From a virus: DNA of 21,769 nucleotides. A program made the translations under genes and the position numbers. Position 1 is the stretch's first letter. Each line of letters starts with the position of its first letter. Below are positions 15,861-21,769 of this stretch, one piece after another. The stretch is from IMG/VR virus record IMGVR_UViG_3300021963_000743, positions 1 to 21,769 of that record; one strand, 5' to 3'. Below the pieces are notes generated by a model. That model was not told the DNA's origin. It searched no databases and worked only from the letters and a program-made list of their open reading frames with translations.

Positions 15861-16219
15861 CCCAAGCAATGAATTTAGCCAACTTTTCCAACAGCTTGGA
15901 TAGCTCAGGAGGAGTTCCACCCACCCAATTAAATTCCGTAGTCCCTTTGTCTAAGGGTGGCACAAATGCGTCTACCGCTTCTGCGGCAAGAACAAGTCTT
16001 GGGTTGGTTATAGGCACTGACATTCCAGCTCCAAATGGAACTGGAGCCACTGGCACATGGAATATAGATGTTACTGGTTCATCAACAACTTTGGAAACAA
16101 CAAACTTTGCCATTTTCCAATCGGGATCTAACTTGGTTATTCAATACGGTGGAAGTACGATTGTCACAATTTCATCTGCTGGCGCAATCACAGCCAACAG
16201 CACAGTTTCGGGCAGTTAA
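15857..16219 (+). CDS. Small tail-fibre-like protein
   Basis: This 120-residue protein looks like a single piece of a modular tail fibre: the N-terminal VPLSKGGTNASTASAARTSL motif and the TGTWNIDVTGS motif are common in lambda-like and prophage tail-fibre proteins, where they lie in trimeric beta regions. The C-terminal half (FAIFQSGSNLVIQYGGSTIV) is further beta structure. It starts in an ATGA overlap with the stop of the repeat-built fibre, so it is probably translated with it and may be an added distal segment of the same fibre. It may also be a stand-alone small fibre protein. The stop is fused with the ribosome-binding site of the next gene (TAAGGA). Confidence 0.65.
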   Translation: MTQAMNLANFSNSLDSSGGVPPTQLNSVVPLSKGGTNASTASAARTSLGLVIGTDIPAPNGTGATGTWNIDVTGSSTTLETTNFAIFQSGSNLVIQYGGSTIVTISSAGAITANSTVSGS

Positions 16220-16229
16220 GGAATAAAGC

Positions 16230-16901
16230 ATGGCAACAACATTTATTGGGGCAGCAGGCGTAACATTTCCTGACAGTACTGTTCAATCAAGTTCAGGTTC
16301 TACTGGAATTGTTGTTGTAAACGCCTATACAACATCGGGCACTTGGACAAAACCAGCTGGTCTAAAGTCAATAAAAGTTACTGTTGTTGGCGGTGGTGGT
16401 AGCGGTGGAAATTCAAGTGGATCAACAGTAGGCGGTGGAGGCGGTGGCGGTGGCACGGCAATAAGATCATATGCCGCCAGTGCATTGTCTGCAACTCACC
16501 CATATACAGTTGGAGGCGCTGGTGCAACTTCATCATTTGGCAGTTCACCCATTGCAATAATTTCAGCAACTGGTGGTTCAAATGGAGCTGCTGGCACTGG
16601 CACATCAGGTCAATCACCTTCAGGCGGCGATGGCGGTATTGGGTCTAATGGTCAAATCAACATTGCGGGTGGTGGAGGTGCAGGTGGTGCTCTAAATTCA
16701 AACCTTCAATATACATCAGGTAGTGGAGGATCTTCGGCATTTGGCGGTGGTGCTGCTAGTGTTGGATACACCACAACTGGTGGCGGTCAAAATGGTAAAA
16801 CAGGCGGTGCTTATGGAGGTGGCGGCAGTGGATCATCGGGCGCTTTTCAAACAGGTGGCGCAGGAGCTGCTGGTGTTGTGATCATTGAAGAATTTTATTG
16901 A
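16230..16901 (+). CDS. Second glycine-rich tail tip-like protein
   Basis: This 223-residue protein begins with a common fibre motif (GVTFPDSTVQSSSG at residues 10-23), followed by TSGTWTKPAGLKSIKVTVVG, the typical entry to the glycine-rich fibre-tip domain, then blocks of Gly-rich sequence with the VGGGG and GGGGGGG runs, and ends with AAGVVIIEEFY, a frequent end of this family. It is probably a receptor-binding or tip component, as in phages whose fibre tips form polyglycine-II bundles; this is analogy. It lies directly after the second set of fibre genes, just as the first glycine-rich protein lies after the collagen-like fibre. An AAGGA site fused with the previous stop supports the ATG. 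Confidence 0.75.
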   Translation: MATTFIGAAGVTFPDSTVQSSSGSTGIVVVNAYTTSGTWTKPAGLKSIKVTVVGGGGSGGNSSGSTVGGGGGGGGTAIRSYAASALSATHPYTVGGAGATSSFGSSPIAIISATGGSNGAAGTGTSGQSPSGGDGGIGSNGQINIAGGGGAGGALNSNLQYTSGSGGSSAFGGGAASVGYTTTGGGQNGKTGGAYGGGGSGSSGAFQTGGAGAAGVVIIEEFY

Positions 16902-16908
16902 GGAAATC

Positions 16909-17196
16909 ATGGGAGTTCCTACAGCACAAATACAGGCAAGTCAGTCATCCTCCCCAGCGGGTAAGGGTGCGGGTATTAGCCCGTCAACACCCCCTCCGTT
17001 GGTGAACCCTATCCCAAACAACACGGCTGATAGTAAGATGCTGACATCGATGTCAAACCAGCCCTCATTGGGGCAACCAAACCCATACCAAAACACTGTG
17101 GGGCAAGGGGATAATCAACTAAATCAAATGGTTGGCAACATTCAAGGCAAAGGCAATTCTGCCGCTGGGTCAAGCATGGGCAAAGGCCCTCAGTAA
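16909..17196 (+). CDS. Small Pro/Gly/Asn-rich hypothetical protein
   Basis: This 95-residue low-complexity protein is rich in Pro, Gly, Ser, Asn and Gln (GISPSTPPPLVNPIPNN, GQGDNQLNQMVGNIQGKGNS) and probably largely disordered. A TTG at 16885 would add eight residues and overlap the glycine-rich gene, but the ATG at 16909 follows GAGG at 16900-16903 and is preferred. The fold and function are unknown. Its place at the head of the ejection-protein group suggests a small internal virion protein; that is inference. The gene ends in TAAGGAG, in which the stop codon and a near-ideal ribosome-binding site for the next gene are fused. Confidence 0.6.
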   Translation: MGVPTAQIQASQSSSPAGKGAGISPSTPPPLVNPIPNNTADSKMLTSMSNQPSLGQPNPYQNTVGQGDNQLNQMVGNIQGKGNSAAGSSMGKGPQ

Positions 17197-17206
17197 GGAG
17201 TAAATC

Positions 17207-17929
17207 ATGTCATTTGGATCATCAGGCGGCGAACAAAAAACAACGGTTGAATTAACCCCCGAACAACGGGATGTAATTAGGCTGCAAAGAGACTTTCTCC
17301 AAGGCACAGCAATGCCTGCCTATCAGGCAACTGTTGGCGGTGCTCAAGATGTCTTGAGTCAAGTTATGCCTGCTGTCAAAGGTGCGGCAGGCACAGCATC
17401 TGATGTTGCTTCCCGTGCTGGAGCCGCTCAAGAGTTAGGTGGTACTGCGGCATACGGAACAGGTTTAGCTGGCCTTGCAAGCCTGTTTGGACCGCAATAC
17501 AAAGAGCAACAAATACAAGCCGCATTGCAAACTGGTCGTGAAGCTGCCCGTGAGTCGCAACTTGGACAAAATGCCATGTACGGTGGTGCTGGTGGCCTTG
17601 GAAGTGCTCGCATGGCCTTGGCAGACCGCAACCTTTCTTCGTTGAATGCACAACGCCAAGCAACTGCTGCTGCCGATGCCGCCGCTAAAGTAGAAGCAAA
17701 TCGTGCCGCCGCCGCTCAACAGTTGGCTACCTTTGGTCAACAAGGTCTTACTGGTGCTCAACAAGCTGCTTCATCCCGTGTTGGATTGGCTGGCGCACCT
17801 CAAGACATCTACAGCAAGTATGCATCCGTGGTGTATGGCATTCCTCAAGCGAATACCACACCAAACTTTGCTGGCACACAAGGCAGTACCCAAACTGGTA
17901 CAAGCCAATCAAAAGGCTTCGGTCTGTAA
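17207..17929 (+). CDS. Ala/Gln-rich putative ejection (internal virion) protein
   Basis: This 240-residue protein is rich in Ala, Gly and Gln and largely helical (ARMALADRNLSSLNAQRQAT, AAAKVEANRAAAAQQLATFG), with a flexible Thr/Ser/Gly-rich C-terminal tail (GTQGSTQTGTSQSKGFGL). Size, composition and position at the head of a group of coiled-coil genes after the tail genes fit the smaller ejection proteins of podoviruses (T7 gp14/P22 gp7 role), which leave the head and form a channel in the outer envelope. No catalytic motif is seen. The strong fused site TAAGGAG fixes the start. The call rests on pattern and gene order. Confidence 0.5.
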   Translation: MSFGSSGGEQKTTVELTPEQRDVIRLQRDFLQGTAMPAYQATVGGAQDVLSQVMPAVKGAAGTASDVASRAGAAQELGGTAAYGTGLAGLASLFGPQYKEQQIQAALQTGREAARESQLGQNAMYGGAGGLGSARMALADRNLSSLNAQRQATAAADAAAKVEANRAAAAQQLATFGQQGLTGAQQAASSRVGLAGAPQDIYSKYASVVYGIPQANTTPNFAGTQGSTQTGTSQSKGFGL

Positions 17930-17938
17930 GGAACAATC

Positions 17939-18535
17939 ATGGCATCACCATTTGACGGTTTAGGTATGCAATTTATGGGCAAGGAGCGCCAGCATATGGG
18001 CGCTGGCCCATTTGGTGAAATTGCCAAATTGCTACCCGCTGGATTGGTAGGGTACGGACTGTATAAATCAGGTGCGGTTGACAACCTGAACGACATGTTT
18101 AACCCTAAAAAAACCATAACCAACAAAATTGCTGGTGCTCTTGCTCCTGACCAAGCAACTGATATTGGCGTTGCTCCCGTTAAAGGAGGCCCAATGAGCG
18201 TTCCATCATTGACAATGATAAATGATGCAAGAGAAGCATTAGATGCTCAGAACCCGCAAAATATTCCTGCAAATCAATCACAACAGTCTAATGATCATCT
18301 TTTGGATGAAGTTATTGTCCCATTATCCTCTGCGCCAATTCAGTTACAGCCACAGGCTTTAGTAAGTCCTGATCCATTAAAAATAAGAGATCCAGCGCAA
18401 GACCAAGCAATTATGAATGCACAAGCTGTTGCACCTCCATCATTTAATGTTGGACAAGGGCAAATGAATAAAGATTCAGAAGGCGGCGGTGCAAGCTTAT
18501 TAGACATTGCAAAATTAATAATGACTTTTGCTTAA
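17939..18535 (+). CDS. Hypothetical putative internal virion protein with a hydrophobic segment
   Basis: I do not recognise this 198-residue protein. The N-terminal part has a Gly/hydrophobic segment (EIAKLLPAGLVGYGLYKSG, about residues 27-45) that could insert into a membrane. The remainder is low-complexity and Pro/Gln-rich (PQNIPANQSQQSND), ending with a short hydrophobic helix (LLDIAKLIMTFA). The hydrophobic segment has a counterpart in the last gene of the window. Position between two likely ejection proteins suggests a third component of the ejection machinery; this is inference. The start follows TAAGGA fused with the previous stop. Confidence 0.55.
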   Translation: MASPFDGLGMQFMGKERQHMGAGPFGEIAKLLPAGLVGYGLYKSGAVDNLNDMFNPKKTITNKIAGALAPDQATDIGVAPVKGGPMSVPSLTMINDAREALDAQNPQNIPANQSQQSNDHLLDEVIVPLSSAPIQLQPQALVSPDPLKIRDPAQDQAIMNAQAVAPPSFNVGQGQMNKDSEGGGASLLDIAKLIMTFA

Positions 18536-18544
18536 GGAAAAATT

Positions 18545-20248
18545 ATGTTGCCTCAATCATTAGAAAAACAATCTGCAGCAAGTGCTCCTCCTGAAGTGGC
18601 GGTAGCTGCTAGCCCAGTTGCGCCTCCTTCAAATGTTGTCCCAATCAAGCAAGGTGGGTTAACTGTAAAAACAGAAACAATTAATGATGCTGATTTATTT
18701 GAAAAAGCGGTAAATGATGGTAACAAAGAAAGTTTTTACTCTTTAACAAAATCGTTTGATCCTAGAGTGAGTGAAGCTGCAAAAGAAAAAATTGCAGTAA
18801 TTGAGAAAAATGCGCCACTTGTAGACGCTGTTAGTTCAATTAAAACCGACACGGCTGAAGGCCGTATTCAAATTGCACAGGTTTACCAAACCTTAAACAA
18901 CCGTGATGAGGCCAAGGCTAAAGGTTGGACAACCATTCAAGACAGCCCACAAGTCGGCACTGCTTTGCTTCGCTTTGTCATGGGCGACAAAATAGGCGCT
19001 TTGAATCAAATTACTGGTGGCAATGTAAAAGCCTCTACTGAATACGATGACGCAGGCAAGATGTTAATTGTCAATCGTAATGAGCTTGGTCAAATTGATT
19101 CGATCTTTGATCCTGATGGCAAGATGATTTCTCGGCAAGAGTATGCCGCCCGTGGTGGAAGTCGTGAGTTAGAAAACACTTTAGCTCGCAAGCGACAGAT
19201 TCAAATGCAAGAAGAAAATGTAAAAACATATCTAAAAGATACTGAAAAAAATTACAAAGCTGCATCGGCTCTTACTTCTGCATCGACATATTCAAGAGAG
19301 ATGAGTGACTTAGCAAAAGACTTTACAGATCTTGATCCCGAAACTAGCGCCATGTTGGCAAGTTTTAACAATAGCACATTAAATTACGCAAACAACTTAA
19401 GCAAGACAGTTGGTTTGCTTGATTCAATTTCTAAAAGCAAATCTAAAGATCTTACTTCGGGTCAAATCAAAGACATTGTTACTGGTGTTGGCAATGCCCT
19501 TGGAACAGTTGTTAAACACGAAGAAGGTGACAAATTTACGGTTGGTGCAAAATCAGGTGTATCAGTAAGTGACTTGTTACAACAAACACAACAGCAATCT
19601 ACATCAGCAAATATTGAACGCTCTGTTAATCAGTCAAAAGAAAATGTTGCAAATCAAATAAAAATTATTCAAGCGTCCAAAATGGACCCCAATAAAAAAG
19701 AAGAACAAATTAAACGGTTACAAAAGATGGATCGGTACTTTGATTTGGCTGCTCAACGTGAAAAGATCTATGCAGAAAATAAAGAAAACCTTCCTGCATT
19801 TGCTCAGATTCCTACTAACCTGCCCAACATTACAGATCAAGCAAGCCGATTGAAATTAAATGCAATTCAAGGTGATTATGCGTCAGCTCAAGTGTCTGCA
19901 TTCAATGATTGGAAAACCGAAGAACTTAAAAAAGAACGTGCTGTTAATCCCAACTTTGTGCCCGAACCAGGCCGTTACGAAGCTCAATGGGTAAAGCAAG
20001 ATGAATTTAAGCGATTAGAAAAAGAGTTTAGAGATAAAGCAAGGGTTATTTTGAATGAAATGCCAAAGGTTGGTCCTAAAGTTTTAGCTCAAGAACTTGC
20101 GGTTGGCCCTGTTTCTGCTCCACAAGCAAACCAACTTGAATCACCATCCAACAAAGCGGTTGTTCCTCCAAGCGAAAGATCAAAACAATTTAAAGTAATT
20201 CCACAGGGTAAAGAAGACAAAAATTCAGGCTTTAAAGTTAGAAGGTAA
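18545..20248 (+). CDS. Large coiled-coil putative internal virion (ejection) protein
   Basis: This 567-residue protein has a Pro/Ala-rich start (residues 1-35), a helical domain (FEKAVNDGNKESFYSLTKSF), a short beta/turn part (MLIVNRNELGQIDSIFDPDG at about 172-191), and long charged helices at about 205-245 and 375-430 (KKEEQIKRLQKMDRYFDLAA). The C-terminal 50 residues are Pro/Lys-rich. No lysozyme, transglycosylase or protease motif is visible. Length, composition and placement before an even larger gene match the medium ejection protein of podoviruses (T7 gp15 role). It is AT-richer than the head genes. The ATG follows AAGGA fused with the previous stop. A structural tail role cannot be excluded. 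Confidence 0.5.
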   Translation: MLPQSLEKQSAASAPPEVAVAASPVAPPSNVVPIKQGGLTVKTETINDADLFEKAVNDGNKESFYSLTKSFDPRVSEAAKEKIAVIEKNAPLVDAVSSIKTDTAEGRIQIAQVYQTLNNRDEAKAKGWTTIQDSPQVGTALLRFVMGDKIGALNQITGGNVKASTEYDDAGKMLIVNRNELGQIDSIFDPDGKMISRQEYAARGGSRELENTLARKRQIQMQEENVKTYLKDTEKNYKAASALTSASTYSREMSDLAKDFTDLDPETSAMLASFNNSTLNYANNLSKTVGLLDSISKSKSKDLTSGQIKDIVTGVGNALGTVVKHEEGDKFTVGAKSGVSVSDLLQQTQQQSTSANIERSVNQSKENVANQIKIIQASKMDPNKKEEQIKRLQKMDRYFDLAAQREKIYAENKENLPAFAQIPTNLPNITDQASRLKLNAIQGDYASAQVSAFNDWKTEELKKERAVNPNFVPEPGRYEAQWVKQDEFKRLEKEFRDKARVILNEMPKVGPKVLAQELAVGPVSAPQANQLESPSNKAVVPPSERSKQFKVIPQGKEDKNSGFKVRR

Positions 20249-20253
20249 AAACT

Positions 20254-21769
20254 ATGAAACCCTACCCCGTTGAAACACCAAGTGGAATAATTTACATTGA
20301 AGGCCCTGATGATGCTACTGATGAAGAGTTAATCAATGAAGCCAAGAATTATTTAAAAAACAATCCCAAACCTACAAACGGTGCAAAACCACCCGTTGCC
20401 AAACAAAGCGGTGATTTGAGCTTACCAGCAGACAAGCGCAGTCGAGAAATGCCTGATCTTGGTACTACGGAAGATCTAATTGCTGAAATGAAAAAAGGCG
20501 ATGAGACGACAAGAGCTGCCACTCCTGATGCTATCAAAGCAATTCAGCAAGCTGGATCACAACCACCAGCACGGACATCTATAAACGATCAAATTGCACA
20601 AGGTGATTTAGCAAGCGCATTTAATTCATTGGGAAACCTTGAGAAAATTGGCGCTGTAGTTGGCGTTCCTGCTCTTGCGTATGGTGGCTACAAGTTAGCA
20701 CAAAAAGTATTTGGCGGTGAAAAAGAAGAAAAACCTATTTTGCCAAAAGTTGAACCAACAGGTGGCCCAGCAGAACCGCCACCCAACAACATTAAGTCAA
20801 GAACATTTGAAGCTGGCAGCTACGGCGAGCAAAACATTAGACCTTCAATGAGTCCTAAAGAAACTCAAATTGCTCAAGAAATTAAAAACAAATTTGGGTA
20901 TGAGTGGACAGATATAAAAAATAAATTTGGGTTGGGTGATGTGCCAATCAATGACATGACTCAAGCTGAGATGTTGGCAAACACTGTTCGCAACCAAGAA
21001 GCTTCAGGTGCGCCATCAGCGCCTGCTGAACCATCTGCACCCGCACCAGCAGCACCAACAGAGCGCAATGTCAATGGCGTAAGGATGACTGAGGCGCAAT
21101 ATCAATACTACATAAATGAAGCAACTCCAGGCATATCTCCAAAGCAAGCAATTGAAGAAATGAATGCCAAATCAGCTACGCCTGCCGCACCCATAGAAGA
21201 GATTAAGCCTGCGCCAGTTGCTGAGACACCCAAAGCGCCAGCACCTCCACCCAAAGCCTCCCCTCAAGTTGCTGTGCCACCAACTGAAGAAAAGAAAAAA
21301 GCTGGTCGGCCTAGCGCAAAATCTTTAGAAGGTACAACATTTAGATCTGATCTTGGTACTGGAGATAACTGGCTGTACAACACTTACGGTCCTGAAGGTC
21401 GTAGACAAATTCTTGCTGAATTTAATGACGGTAAACCCGCTGGTGAATACAAAAACGTAGAAGAAATCTTGAAAAAATTCAAAGAAAAATATCCCAAGAT
21501 TGGATTACCTTTTGGAATGCAAGGGCCAACTATTCCAACTGAGGTTGCTAGGGAACGTGGCATACCTCCACCACAGTCTTTTGGAAAACTTGGTAAAGTA
21601 GCAAAAATAGGTGGTGTTGCTGGACTTGCTTTGACTGCTGCAGAATTAGCCAATGCAGCCAAACGCCGTGATTACGGTGCAATGGCTGATATTGCAACTG
21701 ATGTGTTTGTTCCTCCGTTTGCCCAATCAACAGTTCTTATGGGCAATGAAGAACAAGAACTTGCAAGAC
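20254..21769 (+). CDS. Large putative internal virion (ejection) protein (3' partial)
   Basis: The frame is open from the ATG at 20254 to the last base, at least 505 codons, and would continue beyond the window. A GAAGG site at 20241-20245 precedes the ATG. The N-terminus (IIYIEGPDDATDEELINEAK) resembles the short 'beta strand + ATDEEL helix' element often found at the start of phage ejection proteins. A hydrophobic Gly/Ala segment (IGAVVGVPALAYGGYKLA, residues 132-149) could enter a membrane, and a second (GVAGLALTAAELANAA) lies at about residues 454-470. The middle is Ala/Pro-rich and probably disordered. No catalytic motif is visible yet; one may lie beyond the edge, as the largest ejection protein often carries a peptidoglycan-cleaving domain. 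The function is inferred from position and composition. Confidence 0.55.
   Translation, partial: MKPYPVETPSGIIYIEGPDDATDEELINEAKNYLKNNPKPTNGAKPPVAKQSGDLSLPADKRSREMPDLGTTEDLIAEMKKGDETTRAATPDAIKAIQQAGSQPPARTSINDQIAQGDLASAFNSLGNLEKIGAVVGVPALAYGGYKLAQKVFGGEKEEKPILPKVEPTGGPAEPPPNNIKSRTFEAGSYGEQNIRPSMSPKETQIAQEIKNKFGYEWTDIKNKFGLGDVPINDMTQAEMLANTVRNQEASGAPSAPAEPSAPAPAAPTERNVNGVRMTEAQYQYYINEATPGISPKQAIEEMNAKSATPAAPIEEIKPAPVAETPKAPAPPPKASPQVAVPPTEEKKKAGRPSAKSLEGTTFRSDLGTGDNWLYNTYGPEGRRQILAEFNDGKPAGEYKNVEEILKKFKEKYPKIGLPFGMQGPTIPTEVARERGIPPPQSFGKLGKVAKIGGVAGLALTAAELANAAKRRDYGAMADIATDVFVPPFAQSTVLMGNEEQELAR

Noticed and set aside
16885-17196. TTG start for the small Pro/Gly-rich gene
   Set aside because: The ATG at 16909 has a clear GAGG site at the correct spacing, while the TTG lies inside the previous gene without one.

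Overview
The window is a continuous stretch of a tailed-phage genome, or of a prophage or metagenomic phage contig: the structural (virion) module of what looks like a short-tailed podovirus-type phage. All genes that can be supported lie on the + strand, packed head to tail with gaps of 0-60 bases or 1-8 base overlaps. No tRNA, integrase, transposase or CRISPR array was seen, and no gene-free stretch exceeds about 60 bases. The host cannot be read from the sequence. Strong Shine-Dalgarno sites and moderate base composition fit a Gram-negative bacterium, and the general style resembles uncultured aquatic phages, but that is a low-confidence impression.

Layout. (1) Head module, 1-6363: portal protein (cut off at the left edge), a small unknown gene, an acidic coiled-coil scaffolding-type protein, a major capsid protein of the SU10/DUF5309 type, a strong RNA hairpin, an unknown gene, and a head-tail adaptor-like protein. 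(2) First fibre cluster, 6372-9366: a 612-residue fibre with two collagen-like Gly-X-Thr rods, a glycine-rich tip-like protein, and a small protein in the position of a fibre-assembly factor. (3) An AT-rich accessory insert with enzyme genes, 9363-12083: a possible cupin-like protein, a protein with two 2-oxoglutarate/Fe(II) oxygenase domains, and a family 2 glycosyltransferase with TPR-like repeats. (4) Tail module, 12076-16901: a beta-rich tail nozzle/stabilisation-type protein, a repeat-built tail fibre, a small tail-fibre protein, and a second glycine-rich tip-like protein. (5) Ejection module, 16909 to the right edge: small Pro/Gly-rich, Ala-rich and coiled-coil proteins likely to be internal virion proteins, the last one running off the window.

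How it fits together. Portal, scaffold and capsid proteins build the head. Adaptor and nozzle close it and form the short tail. Two separate sets of fibre and tip proteins would provide host recognition, and the last genes would be ejected to carry DNA across the envelope. The most interesting feature is the association of a long collagen-like fibre whose Y positions are mostly Thr with a tandem-domain 2OG oxygenase and a glycosyltransferase. This could be a phage-encoded system that modifies the fibre, although modification of host surface sugars, nucleotides or DNA cannot be excluded from sequence alone.
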